From assembly GCF_001693385.1 (NCBI RefSeq), contig NZ_CP016428.1:2604001-2668000 (forward strand): 64,000 nt of DNA, given 5' to 3'. The translations under genes and the position numbers were made by a program. Under the pieces are notes generated by a model. That model worked only from the letters and a program-made list of their open reading frames with translations, was not told the origin of the DNA and did not search any database. The DNA comes from Bradyrhizobium icense (GTDB taxonomy: Bacteria > Pseudomonadota > Alphaproteobacteria > Rhizobiales > Xanthobacteraceae). Shown in pieces: positions 28,722-38,227 of the stretch; position 1 is the stretch's first letter, and each line of letters starts with the position of its first letter.

Positions 28722-28960
28722 TTGGTCGGCATCATTTCCGGTCTAGCCTTCCGTGACGTCGCCGAGAACTTCCTCGCGAGTATTCTTCTCAGCGTCAGAA
28801 ACCCGTTTCGGATGGCGACCTGATCGCGGTCAATGGCAGCAAGGGGATCGTCCGGGATCTCATCATGCGCGCAACCGCACTCCTGGCGCTGGACGGCAAA
28901 TTACGTGCAGATTCCCGATGCGATCGTTTTCAAGGGCACAATACCAACCACAGCAGCACC
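28722..28960 (+). pseudogene. MscS-family channel fragment with two frameshifts
   Basis: Three short frames in succession give [31 protein letters not shown], then [20 protein letters not shown], then NYVQIPDAIVFKG. These align with residues of the intact channel at 29738-31168 ([20 protein letters not shown] and NYVQIPNATVFKS) but on the opposite strand and clearly diverged. Both ends of the gene are missing. Breaks lie near 28810 and 28905. Confidence 0.8.
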
Positions 28961-29737
28961 AACCACAGCAGCGCGCGAACGAATGGTGAAGCGTCTCTCA
29001 CCGTCGGACGGTAAACCGACCTACATGCGAGGAAAGGATTCCGCCTCCGTCTGAACGATATGCCGCAAGTTGTCCAGCACCGGCGGTTCTGCCAAAACCC
29101 GCTGCCGATATTGCGGTAATGATCCTGTTGATCAGCCTGACGGGCGCGACGCTTCAAGGCCGATAGGATCAGATATTCGATCTCTCAGCGATCGCAGCCG
29201 CCGGCTCGCGCTAAGAGCGTGTGTAACCGAGACCGCCTTTCAGCCCACGAGCTCGGTAATCTCGCCAAATTGTCCGAGACACGGCGATGGACGACCAGAC
29301 CAGGTCGGCATTGCGCAACTTTCAGTGCGCAACTTTCAGCAGGCGCAGGGCATGAAGCAGACCGTTAGCTTTGACGGCACGCCGCTGTCGGCGTTGGCGG
29401 GTCGATTTCGGCCAAGATCAAGGTGGCAGCCAGACGACAGCTTCGGCGCCACAGCAAGAGAAGAAGCACCCGCAACAGGGTGGTCAATTGTCTGGCAAGC
29501 AGAAATGATTTCGAGCGATGGCTTCCCTCGCCGCGACAAAGAGCGACGGATGCCGTTGCCCTTGTCGACGCAGTGAAACAGCGTCGACATGAAGTGATCG
29601 AACCGTTGCCTCCCCCTGGGGTGTGCCCCGCCTGGAGGGTGGACCTCGGTGCGTGATGTTGCGGCGCCACCAGCACCCGCAATCGAGCCCTCATTGACTA
29701 AGCCGGCCGAGGGAGGTCAGCAATCGAAGCTGGACCG
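28961..29737. other. Mostly featureless stretch with a short tandem repeat
   Basis: About 775 bp without a recognisable gene. At 29312-29339 the 14-mer TGCGCAACTTTCAG occurs twice in perfect tandem. Remaining frames show no family features. Confidence 0.4.
29312..29339. repeat. 14-bp perfect tandem duplication
   Basis: TGCGCAACTTTCAG repeated twice head to tail with no mismatch. It lies in non-coding, decayed DNA and is probably a replication-slippage or insertion scar. Confidence 0.8.
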
Positions 29738-31168
29738 TCATGAGCTGAGTAAATTCCTCTCCCGGCCGGGCGGGTTTAGTCTGGTTTCTTCCGTCAGCTC
29801 GGACAATTCGTTGCGCAGGTCGCCCTCGCCGGAGCTTGCCGTAGTGGCCTCTTCGGTTGGCGGCATTCTCGGGCTGACGTCCGCCTTCGTGGAATCCGCG
29901 TGGATGATCGGGACGCCGTTCGGGAACACTACTTCGCGCGCCGGATCCGGAAGCTCGATCCCGGCGGCGAGAAGCGCATCCTTTGTCAGACGCATAAGCG
30001 AGGAGCTGATCTTCTCGGGCGAGTACGTCGCGCTCGCGAACCAGTAATAGATACGGAGATTTATAGCTGCGGGACCGAGTTCCTGGACCAGCACGAGCGG
30101 CTCCGGATTCTTCAGCACGGCGGGGTGCCGGCTAAGCACATCGGCAATCAGGGCCTGGGCCTTCATGGTGGGGGAACCATATCCAACCCCGACGGCAAAA
30201 TCGGCGCGCCGGCTGGCCGCGCTGCTGTAGTTGGTGATCGGGCTCTTGAAGACGGTTGCGTTGGGAATCTGCACGTAATTGCCGTCCAACGTCAGGAGAG
30301 CCGTGGTCCGCATGTTGAGGTTCTGGACGATTCCCTTGTGGCCGTTCACCTCGATCAGGTCGCCCGTCCGAAACGGATTTCTGACGCTGAGCAGAATGCT
30401 GGCAAGGAAGTTCTCGGCAATGTCGCGGAAGGCGAGGCCGGCCACGATGCCGACAAGGCCCGTACCGCCCAGCAGCGTGATCGCAAGTCGCGTGAGGCCG
30501 GAGACGCGCAGGACGAAATAGATGCCCAGCAGGAACACCGGGATCGCAATCGCTCGCGCAACAACACGCAGCAGAAGCGGGGAGGCAATGCGACCGGAGA
30601 GAAGCCGCAGGGACATGCGCCTGACCAAGTGCGACAGCAGCCAGGACAGGAGAATGACGATGATCGCCAGCAGCGCCCAAGGCCAGGTCTGCATAGCCTG
30701 CTGTCCGATACTTGCCAACTCCTCGCGTGCAAGGCCGAAGGTCAATTCGGGGTCGGCTTCGACCTCAATGCGATTGACCACCGCAACCGTACCTTCAGTG
30801 CTTTCGGCCAGCCGGCCTGCCCATCGCTGATGCTCCACAGAGTCGGTCCTACCGTTTAGGAACACGACGCCGTCGCGGACCGCTACACTCGCTTGCTGAA
30901 ACCAAGTCGTGGACGCCAGAATGCGCTCGATGCGCGCAGCGATCGCCGGGTCACCGACCTTCGGGTCGACGCGAACCTCCTTGCGGGCGTCCCGGTCCGG
31001 CGCGTCGATGATAGGGCTGAGTGGCGTCTGTGCCGTCCCGGGGACTGGAACAACAATGAGAAGCGCCGCCAGGCTTGCGAGCAGAATGCTCAGGTGGCGC
31101 GACCGGCATGCTCGGCGAACAGTTCGATAGATTGTTCGCGCGTGGTCTCGGCTGGGCTGCCGGCTCAT
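29738..31168 (-). CDS. Mechanosensitive channel (MscS family) with N-terminal BON domain
   Basis: 476 residues from ATG 31168, preceded by GGGGAG; an upstream frame start at 31306 adds 46 unlikely residues. A signal-anchor (ILLASLAALLIVVPVPGTAQ) precedes a BON domain (about residues 60-125: AIAARIERILASTTWFQQAS, VAVRDGVVFLNGRTDSVEHQ). Membrane helices and the MscS pore/beta domain follow (GTGLVGIVAGLAFRDIAENF, LIEVNGHKGIVQNLNMRTTA). BON domains bind phospholipid or membrane surfaces; here one is fused on the periplasmic side of the channel. Confidence 0.9.
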   Translation of the reverse strand: MSRQPSRDHARTIYRTVRRACRSRHLSILLASLAALLIVVPVPGTAQTPLSPIIDAPDRDARKEVRVDPKVGDPAIAARIERILASTTWFQQASVAVRDGVVFLNGRTDSVEHQRWAGRLAESTEGTVAVVNRIEVEADPELTFGLAREELASIGQQAMQTWPWALLAIIVILLSWLLSHLVRRMSLRLLSGRIASPLLLRVVARAIAIPVFLLGIYFVLRVSGLTRLAITLLGGTGLVGIVAGLAFRDIAENFLASILLSVRNPFRTGDLIEVNGHKGIVQNLNMRTTALLTLDGNYVQIPNATVFKSPITNYSSAASRRADFAVGVGYGSPTMKAQALIADVLSRHPAVLKNPEPLVLVQELGPAAINLRIYYWFASATYSPEKISSSLMRLTKDALLAAGIELPDPAREVVFPNGVPIIHADSTKADVSPRMPPTEEATTASSGEGDLRNELSELTEETRLNPPGRERNLLSS

Positions 31169-31461
31169 TTGGCACTCCCCAAATGAAACCAACAAGGGAG
31201 TGGACTTTTCGGTTCCACACTGGCTGCGGGCTTCCGAAGCGTTCGAGCGCTCCCCTCTCGTAGGAACGAACGCGCGCCTGCGAAGATTGGCTGCATCAAG
31301 GCTCACGCCAACCGCGCTGGGCGGCAGCGGCCGGCATGAAGGAGCAGTGAGGCTGACCTTGTCCTCGATCTCCGGAAGCGTTCGACTCCAAAAGCGCTTC
31401 GCGCGCTGGATTACCGGGAGGACTTCACATCCTTAGATCCATCAAGACCAAATCGGCAGCT

Positions 31462-32706
31462 TTGTGGGATCGTCTGCGAACCAGCTTCTGGTTCACTCCA
31501 TCGTTGATGGCAGCAGCGGCGGTCGGCCTCTCGCTGGTGACGACCCGGCTGGATCGATGGATCGCAGATCAAGCGGTGCGGGAGTTCGAGTGGATCTACG
31601 CTTTCGGACCGGAGGGGGCCCGGGCCGTGCTTGCGGCGATCGCCAGTTCGATGATCACGGTCGCTGGCCTGACATTCTCGATCACGATGCTCACGCTGCA
31701 GCTTGCGTCCTCGCAGTTCGGGCATCGTATCCTCCGCAACTTCATGCGAGACCGTGGCAATCAGGTGGTGCTGGGTACGTTTGTCGCGACGTTCGTCTAC
31801 TGTCTCCTTATCCTGCGCACCGTCAAGGGAACTCCGGATTCAAGCTTCGTGCCGCACCTGTCGGTCGCCATGGGCGTGTTACTAGCAATCGCCAGCCTGG
31901 CGGTGCTGATCTTCTTCATTCATCACATTGCCAGCACGATCCGGATCGAAACACTTTTGGCGCAACTGACCGAGGAAGCGCGATGTACCATCGAACGCCT
32001 CTATCCCGAGCAGCTGAATTCCGGGACAACCGCTCAAGAGGGCCGCATCCAACGCGAAGAAGCCCTGCACCAGGTCGCCCGTGAATACTGCGAGGTCCGA
32101 AGCAAACTCAGCGGCTACATCCAAATGATCGACGACGATGCCATCATGGAGCAGGCAACCGCGTGCGATCTGTTGCTCAGAATCGAGGCGGGGCCGGGAA
32201 GCTTCGTTCAGAAGGACGAGGTCATCCTGAGTGTGTGGTCTGCGGTTCGCGGCGATGACGTAATTGGGGCGAAACTGCAGGATTCGATTGTGATCGGGCA
32301 GGAGCGTACGCCATCCCAGGACCTGGATTTTGCGGTCCACCGAATCGTGGAGATTGCCCAAAGAGCCTTGTCGCCGGCGGTCAACGACCCCACGACTGCC
32401 ATTTACTGTCTGGATCGAGTCGAGGAATTGCTGACGGCACTGGCCGGACGAAAGATCCCGGGCGCACTTCGGTACGATGATGAGGGAAAATTGCGGGTCG
32501 TGACCGAGGTCCTGAAACTCGATCAGTTCGTTCGCAAAATGATGGCCGGCATCGCAAGACACGCTATCGCCGACCCGGATGTGATCAGCCGTGCGCTCCA
32601 CGTGCTCGAACGCATTGCAAAACGCGCGCCGCCAAACTCGCGAGCGAGCCTCAAGGCATTCGCCGACGACCTTGCAGTGCAGCACCGTTCGCGTTTCAGC
32701 CTGTGA
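31462..32706 (+). CDS. DUF2254 membrane protein
   Basis: At least 414 residues from TTG 31462; no ATG or GTG fits. The frame is open further upstream (LRSIKTKSAALWDRLR), and a strong GGGAGGA at 31416-31422 lies 6 nt before an in-frame ATC codon at 31429, so the true start may be there. Four N-terminal membrane helices (SFWFTPSLMAAAAVGLSLVT; ITVAGLTFSITMLTLQLASS) precede a large cytoplasmic domain with SPAVNDPTTAIYCLDRVEEL. These match DUF2254, of unknown function. Confidence 0.85.
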   Translation: MWDRLRTSFWFTPSLMAAAAVGLSLVTTRLDRWIADQAVREFEWIYAFGPEGARAVLAAIASSMITVAGLTFSITMLTLQLASSQFGHRILRNFMRDRGNQVVLGTFVATFVYCLLILRTVKGTPDSSFVPHLSVAMGVLLAIASLAVLIFFIHHIASTIRIETLLAQLTEEARCTIERLYPEQLNSGTTAQEGRIQREEALHQVAREYCEVRSKLSGYIQMIDDDAIMEQATACDLLLRIEAGPGSFVQKDEVILSVWSAVRGDDVIGAKLQDSIVIGQERTPSQDLDFAVHRIVEIAQRALSPAVNDPTTAIYCLDRVEELLTALAGRKIPGALRYDDEGKLRVVTEVLKLDQFVRKMMAGIARHAIADPDVISRALHVLERIAKRAPPNSRASLKAFADDLAVQHRSRFSL

Positions 32707-32950
32707 CGTCTGTTCCTGTGCTGCAATCAATCTCACAAGGCGGTTTTTCGACCTAGCTGATGAGGTCCAATACCTGCGACGCCTGCAGCCCGATCGACAG
32801 CTAGCTTCTGCCTTAAAGACATTAATGCACAGAAATGCTCACATTTGGGGTCAGACCCGACGGACAGCCTTATAGCTCCCCCCGGGCATTGGGTCTTTCA
32901 GACCTTAGGTGCTCGGGCTAAGCCGTGCAGAGCGAGCCTCCTGAATATTG

Positions 32951-34398
32951 GTAGTGTGCGGGAGGTTCTGCAAAAGCTGAGAGGCTGAAGCGGTCATGGT
33001 AAGTCCGGTGGTTGCGAAGATCACCGCTCGTAGAGGAGCAAGGACCACCATGACCGTGACGAAGATTAAGACGGATGTCTCTGCCGTTAAACAGCTTTTG
33101 GCGTCGGACAAGGAGTTCCTCAAGCCGCTGATCCAGGCCGCGGTGCAAGAGACGCTGGAAGCCGAGATGGCGGAGACGTTGGGCGCGGAGAAAGGGGAAC
33201 GCACCGAAGCCCGGCTCGGCTATCGCTCCGGCTACTACACGCGGTCGCTGATCACCCGGGTCGGTAAGATCGAGCTCAAGGTGGCGCAGGACCGCCAAGG
33301 GCGGTTCTCGACCGAGCTGTTCGAGCGCTACCAGCGGTCGGAGAAGGCGCTGGTGGCGGCGCTGGCCGAAATGTACGTGCAAGGCGTGTCGACGCGGAAG
33401 GTCAAACAGGTCACCGAGGAACTGGTGGGGCATGCCTTCTCGGCCTCGGCGATCAGCGCCATCAACAAGCGGCTTGATGCATCGCTGAAAGCCTTCTGCG
33501 AACGCAAGCTGAGGGAGCCGTTCCCTTATCTGATCCTGGACGCCCGCTATGAGCGGGTGCGCGAAGACGGGATTATCGCGAGCCAGGCGGTGCTGATCGC
33601 CATCGGCGTTGACTGGGAAGGCCGGCGTCAGGTGCTTGCAGTTGAGCTCGCCAACCGGGAGAGCCGCTCGAGCTGGAAGGAGTTTTTGGAAGGCCTGAAG
33701 GGCCGCGGCCTGCATGGCGTCGAGTTCGTCGTCTCCGACGATCATCCCGGGCTGAAGAAAGCGATTGCCGAAGTCCTCGCCGGGGTGTTCTGGCAGCGCT
33801 GTTACGTGCATTTCCTGCGCAATGCGCTCGACTACGTGCCGCGCAGGGTCGACGACGATTGTCTGCTCGAGCTCCGCTGGATGTACGACCGGCGTGACCT
33901 TGGCGAGGTGCGGCGCGATCTGGCGGCCTGGCTCGGCAAATGGGGCGGCAAATACCCCAAGCTCACCGGCTGGGTCGAGGAGAACATCGAGGAGACGCTC
34001 ACCTACTTCCGTCTGCCGCTGGTGCACCGCAAGCACATGAAGTCGACCAACATGCTGGAACGTCTCAACGAGGAAATCCGGCGGCGCACCTATGTGGTGC
34101 GAATCTTCCCCAACGCCGAGAGCTGTTTAAGGCTGGTGCGGGCGCTGACCGTCGAGCGCCATGAGGCCTGGCTCGAGGATCATCGCTATCTCAACATGGA
34201 TCTGTTGAAGCAGCACAAGAAGGAGGCGTTACGCCAAGCGGCCTGACGATGCTCAGGCCCACCAAGGGGATGCACGCCATCCCCTCTCCGCCGCCGTCGC
34301 TCGCCAGCGCTCCGCTGTGGGCAAGCGAGCGACGGCGGCTCCGAGGGGATGGCTCGGCCGGACCCCATGATCAATTTTGCTGAACTTGACGCACAGAA
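32951..34398 (+). mobile_element. IS256-family insertion sequence
   Basis: An element of about 1.45 kb around one transposase gene. Imperfect terminal inverted repeats are visible: about 32951-32974 (core TGTGCG..AGGTTCTGCAAAA) and, inverted, about 34375-34398 (core TGTGCG..AAGTTCAGCAAAA), roughly 17 of 24 positions matching. No clear 8-9 bp target duplication was found, so the exact tips are uncertain by a few bases. It sits between the DUF2254 gene and small hypothetical genes and disrupts no recognised gene. Confidence 0.75.
33050..34246 (+). CDS. IS256-family transposase (DDE)
   Basis: 398 residues from ATG 33050 (MTVTKIKTDVSAVKQLLASD); an in-frame ATG 54 bp upstream is less likely. Family motifs are RLGYRSGYYTRSLITRVGKI, the first catalytic Asp in LILDARYERVRED, the second in VVSDDHPGLKKAIAEVL, and the final Glu in STNMLERLNEEIRRRTYVVR. 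The CYVHFLRNAL motif is also present. Full length and apparently intact, so the element may still be active. Confidence 0.95.
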   Translation: MTVTKIKTDVSAVKQLLASDKEFLKPLIQAAVQETLEAEMAETLGAEKGERTEARLGYRSGYYTRSLITRVGKIELKVAQDRQGRFSTELFERYQRSEKALVAALAEMYVQGVSTRKVKQVTEELVGHAFSASAISAINKRLDASLKAFCERKLREPFPYLILDARYERVREDGIIASQAVLIAIGVDWEGRRQVLAVELANRESRSSWKEFLEGLKGRGLHGVEFVVSDDHPGLKKAIAEVLAGVFWQRCYVHFLRNALDYVPRRVDDDCLLELRWMYDRRDLGEVRRDLAAWLGKWGGKYPKLTGWVEENIEETLTYFRLPLVHRKHMKSTNMLERLNEEIRRRTYVVRIFPNAESCLRLVRALTVERHEAWLEDHRYLNMDLLKQHKKEALRQAA

Positions 34399-34589
34399 CT
34401 GGGCCGAATCTCCGTTTGCGGGTCGCCGCGACGGCGGCCGGGAGCGGGGATGCGAACCAGGGACGTGGTCTCCAGGAATGCACGACGGTTGCCAGAACTT
34501 TTCGTCTCCCGCCGGGCACCCCGCCTTCTTCCTGCCGCGCACACAATTCTCCGCGGGCGCCGCTTCGATTGACGAATTTGCCACTCCCA

Positions 34590-34796
34590 TCAGTCGAGCG
34601 ATTTCTCGAGCTTTTGTGCCGCCCGAAAGTCATCCATGTGATGTAGGTTCGGGCCGTATGCGGCCTCCTTCGTCAGGAGGTGATAGATCCTTCCTACCAC
34701 GATCTGGAGATGCCTCATCCGTCCGACGGGCATCGCCCGAGCCTTGCAAAGGGCTCGGACAGCATGGGCTCGGAAATAGTGAAAAGCGTCCGACAT
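34590..34796 (-). CDS. Small conserved hypothetical protein
   Basis: 68 residues: MSDAFHYFRAHAVRALCKAR, then PVGRMRHLQIVVGRIYHLLT and HHMDDFRAAQKLEKSLD. Basic, helical and protein-like; I recall similar small rhizobial proteins with a DFRAA..LEKSL tail. No good ribosome-binding site was found before the ATG. Function unknown. Confidence 0.5.
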   Translation of the reverse strand: MSDAFHYFRAHAVRALCKARAMPVGRMRHLQIVVGRIYHLLTKEAAYGPNLHHMDDFRAAQKLEKSLD

Positions 34797-34877
34797 GCGG
34801 ATCCAACGTCAGTCGGGGATTTTGGTTCTTCCGGCCGCCCTCCAGGAACCTCTCGGAGATCACCTGGTTGAAAAGGC

Positions 34878-35090
34878 ATGACAAGAATTCTCTACGAAAG
34901 CGCCAACGGTGACGTCTGGCGGCTGGTCCGCGATCCGCAATCGGGTGTCGCGATGGTGGAGCACAAGCCCAATGCCAGCTCCGGGGGACGTGCGTCCCTG
35001 ATCGAAATCGGAAAATTCCTTCGAGCTGGCGCCAACGGTCCCGAACACCAGGCTCTACTCCAGTTGATCGGCACGCAGGTCAACGACTGA
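34878..35090 (+). CDS. Small conserved hypothetical protein
   Basis: 70 residues: MTRILYESANGDVWRLVRDP, EHKPNASSGGRASLIEIGKF, GPEHQALLQLIGTQV. This matches a recurring small soluble family of rhizobia and relatives (pattern ESANGD.W.LVRD...HKPN..SGG). No function is known. Start supported by the conserved MTRILYESANGD beginning. Confidence 0.65.
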   Translation: MTRILYESANGDVWRLVRDPQSGVAMVEHKPNASSGGRASLIEIGKFLRAGANGPEHQALLQLIGTQVND

Positions 35091-35492
35091 CGAGCGTCAG
35101 GAAGGTCGACCGGCCGCCGACTGCATTGGCGGTCTGCGCGCGAGGGTCGAGTTGGACACTATGCGAACGAGGATTTCGATGCCGTGACGCGGGCGTGGTT
35201 TCTATTCGTACTCGCGATGGACAGCCTGTGCCGCACCATCGGCACCTCGGACATGTACCCATTCGTGTTGACGCGCCCGGTGATCGGCAAGCTGGCGTTT
35301 ATTTCAAGAGCTGGTTCAGCGCGAGCGGTCGGCATTACCGCCGGCTCCGGCGGCGGGTAGGGGACAGTCGCCCAGGTGACGTTCCCTTGAAACAAAGCCG
35401 GTCTAATCGCATTGTAGCACATCACCAGCAATGGTCAGCCAAAGACGCGGATGGAGATAGTGTGTGCTCCCGATATGATACAGGAGGTGCGC
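35091..35492. other. No gene recognised
   Basis: About 400 bp. A frame near 35165-35355 (FDAVTRAWFLFVLAMDSLCR, PFVLTRPVIGKLAF) is somewhat protein-like but has no start codon with a ribosome-binding site and no recognised family. Confidence 0.35.
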
Positions 35493-35663
35493 ATGTGCGA
35501 TTTGTGCCGCGAGCTGGACTATAAGATCGAAGCGTGTCGGAGATTAGAAAACTCAACCAATGACAAGCTAACGCGCGAAGCTCTCGCTGACCTCATCAGG
35601 GAATACGAGGAGGACAAAGCCAGGCTCCATCCACACCAGTCGGAGGAGGCATGGCGAAGTTAA
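35493..35663 (+). CDS. Small CxxC protein
   Basis: 56 residues from ATG 35493 with a GGAGG ribosome-binding site; the frame is open 42 bp further upstream but without signal. Sequence MCDLCRELDYKIEACRRLEN, then REALADLIREYEEDKARLHP. An N-terminal CxxC and a third Cys at residue 15 hint at metal or redox use, and the rest is a charged helix. No family recognised. Confidence 0.5.
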   Translation: MCDLCRELDYKIEACRRLENSTNDKLTREALADLIREYEEDKARLHPHQSEEAWRS

Positions 35664-35995
35664 GTTGCTTCGCAGTGTTCAATCCTGCGCAAGCCTTATG
35701 CTCGACCGATTGAGCGGCGAGTTGCAAAAGATGGCTCTGCTAACTCACCGGCACGCCGTCCGTAATGTCAGTAGCCGATGGTCGGTAGAGTCCCTTCGCT
35801 TCAGACACGGGCCCGGATCGAGCGGCATACAAAGACTTTGGATCGCTAAAGCTGCGGGAGTTCAAGGGTCGCTCCGAACAAGGGCGGCTGCTTTTTACGC
35901 CTGGTGGGTAACGGGAACCAAAGCATGGATAGCGCTTTTACTGGATAGCGCACAGCCGCCCTTGCGCGTTGCAGGGATGCGTCCCGGGATTGTTC
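35664..35995. other. Upstream region of glgX; no gene recognised
   Basis: About 330 bp likely carrying the glgX promoter, which I could not pinpoint. Frames here are shadows. Confidence 0.35.
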
Positions 35996-38227
35996 ATGAA
36001 CAAGGTCAAGGATAAGAGACTAGCCCGGGCGGCGGCAAGCCTTCGGCGTGCTACCGTGCTGGAAGGTAAGCCCTTTCCGCTTGGAGCCACCTGGGACGGC
36101 CTTGGCGTTAATTTCGCGCTGTTTTCGGCTCATGCCACCAAGGTCGAGCTTTGCCTCTTCGATGACAGCGGAAAGAAAGAGATCGAACGCATCGAGCTGC
36201 CCGAATACACCGATGAAGTCTGGCACGGTTACATACCGACCGCACGTCCGGGTACAGTCTACGCGTACCGGGTCCACGGCCCTTACGAGCCAGATGCGGG
36301 ACACCGTTTCAATCCCAACAAGCTCGTGATTGATCCTTATGCCAAGCAGCTTATGGGCGCGCTGCGTTGGGGACCAGAATTATTCGGCTATGAGCTCGGT
36401 AACGTGGACAAGGACAAGTCCTTCGATTCACGCGACAGCGCGCATCTTATGCAAAAATGCCGCGTGATAGATCCCGCCTTCACCTGGGGCCATGCGGCAA
36501 AGCCCGAGGTGTCCTGGGACCGCACCATCTTTTACGAGATGCACGTCAAAGGCTTCACCCGGAGCCATCCGCTTGTACCAGAAGGCGACCGCGGCACCTT
36601 CGCCGGACTTTGCCATCCGCATATCCCTCCTTACCTTCGCGCGCTCGGGATCACGAGCGCTGAATTTCTACCCGTCCATGCATTTGTGGACGACAGTTAC
36701 CTTGCGGAGAAGGGCCTCCGTAACTATTGGGGCTATAACTCGCTTGCGTTTTTCGCACCCGAGCCGCGTTATCTTAAGACGCCTCTTGCGAATGAGTTCA
36801 AGGAAGCCGTCAATCAGTTCCATGCCCATGGTATCGAGGTGATTCTCGACGTCGTCTATAATCACACTGCCGAAGGGAACGAACTCGGGCCAACGCTCTC
36901 TTTCAAGGGCATCGATAATGCGAGCTATTATCGCCTGCTTCCAGACCAGAAGCGCTACTACATCAATGATACCGGTACCGGCAATACGGTAAACTTGTCG
37001 CACCCGCGCGTGCTTCAGATGGTCGCGGACAGTCTGCGCTACTGGGCGACCGAAATGCGCGTGGATGGTTTCCGCTTCGACCTTGCGACCATACTTGCGA
37101 GGGAGCCCTACGGATTCGATGAAGGCGGCGGTTTTCTGGATGCCTGCCGGCAGGATCCGATCCTTTCGTCAGTCAAACTGATCGCCGAGCCGTGGGATAT
37201 AGGCCCGGGGGGCTATCAGGTCGGCCAATTTCCCCCTGGATGGGCGGAATGGAATGATAAATTCAGGGATGCGGCGCGGCGCTTTTGGAAAGGGGATGAA
37301 GGCGTGACGCCCGAATTTGCGCGGCGCATCACGGCATCGGGTGACCTCTTCAACAAGCGTGGCCGCAGGCCATGGTCATCAGTCAATTTCGTTACGGCGC
37401 ATGACGGCTTCACGCTGAACGACGTGGTTTCCTACAATGATAAACACAATGAGGCCAATGGCGAAGACAACCGCGACGGACACTCGGACAATCATTCGTG
37501 GAATCACGGCGCTGAAGGGCCGACTGATGATCCAGAGATCATCAAGCTTCGCGAGCAGCAAAAGCGCAATCTCCTAGCGACGACGCTGCTGTCGCACGGA
37601 ACGCCTATGATCCTTGCAGGTGACGAGTTTGGCCATACCCAGCGTGGCAACAACAACGCCTATGCTCAGGACAATGACACGGCATGGCTCAACTGGCTCG
37701 GTATCTCGGCCGACGGCCGCGCCTTGCGGGAATTCGTCCGCAAGCTAATCGCGACACGGCGGGCCTTTCCGATCTTGCATCGCTCAAGGTTCGTCATCGG
37801 CAACGTCAATGAAGAACTAGACGTGAAGGACGTAAGCTGGCTCGCTCCGAACGGCCTTGAGATGACAACGGCGGATTGGGACAATCCGGCCACGCGATGC
37901 TTCGGTATGCTGCTTGACGGAAGGGCCCAGGAAACTGGTGTCAAACGGAAAGGCTCGGATGCGACACTGCTGCTTATTTATAACGCGCATCATGATTTGG
38001 TCGAATTCGTCTTGCCCGAAGTGCCGCAGGGCCGCGCCTGGGCCGGGCTCATTGATACCCATGTACCGGATGCGACCGTGACGGTTTATCCTTTTGGCCA
38101 CCGCCTAAAGGCCGCCGGTCGATCGATGCTAGCGCTCGGCCTCTCGACGGAAGAGACCATGACGCGACGGCTCCGGCAGGGTCTTGGTGCCATCATGGAT
38201 ATTGCCGAGTTTCCACTTCCGGTCTAG
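35996..38227 (+). CDS. glgX: Glycogen debranching enzyme GlgX (isoamylase-type)
   Basis: 743 residues from ATG 35996 (MNKVKDKRLARAAASLRRAT); an in-frame TTG at 35969 adds nine residues. An N-terminal carbohydrate-binding module (LGATWDGLGVNFALFSAHAT) precedes a GH13 barrel with EVILDVVYNHTAEGNELGPT, the nucleophile Asp in MRVDGFRFDLATIL, the acid Glu in LIAEPWDIGPGGYQ and the third Asp in NFVTAHDGFTLNDVVSYNDK. It hydrolyses alpha-1,6 branches of trimmed glycogen. It converges on the maltokinase gene; the stop codons share the palindrome CTAG (38224-38227). Confidence 0.95.
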   Translation: MNKVKDKRLARAAASLRRATVLEGKPFPLGATWDGLGVNFALFSAHATKVELCLFDDSGKKEIERIELPEYTDEVWHGYIPTARPGTVYAYRVHGPYEPDAGHRFNPNKLVIDPYAKQLMGALRWGPELFGYELGNVDKDKSFDSRDSAHLMQKCRVIDPAFTWGHAAKPEVSWDRTIFYEMHVKGFTRSHPLVPEGDRGTFAGLCHPHIPPYLRALGITSAEFLPVHAFVDDSYLAEKGLRNYWGYNSLAFFAPEPRYLKTPLANEFKEAVNQFHAHGIEVILDVVYNHTAEGNELGPTLSFKGIDNASYYRLLPDQKRYYINDTGTGNTVNLSHPRVLQMVADSLRYWATEMRVDGFRFDLATILAREPYGFDEGGGFLDACRQDPILSSVKLIAEPWDIGPGGYQVGQFPPGWAEWNDKFRDAARRFWKGDEGVTPEFARRITASGDLFNKRGRRPWSSVNFVTAHDGFTLNDVVSYNDKHNEANGEDNRDGHSDNHSWNHGAEGPTDDPEIIKLREQQKRNLLATTLLSHGTPMILAGDEFGHTQRGNNNAYAQDNDTAWLNWLGISADGRALREFVRKLIATRRAFPILHRSRFVIGNVNEELDVKDVSWLAPNGLEMTTADWDNPATRCFGMLLDGRAQETGVKRKGSDATLLLIYNAHHDLVEFVLPEVPQGRAWAGLIDTHVPDATVTVYPFGHRLKAAGRSMLALGLSTEETMTRRLRQGLGAIMDIAEFPLPV

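Noticed and set aside
32918..34036. 372-residue minus-strand frame opposite the IS256 transposase
   Set aside because: Antisense shadow of a clear DDE transposase; no independent motif.
34420..34530. Possible tRNA-like segment (a TGGTTCGCATCC T-loop-like sequence on the minus strand)
   Set aside because: T-stem pairing fails and no D-arm, anticodon arm or full acceptor stem can be drawn.
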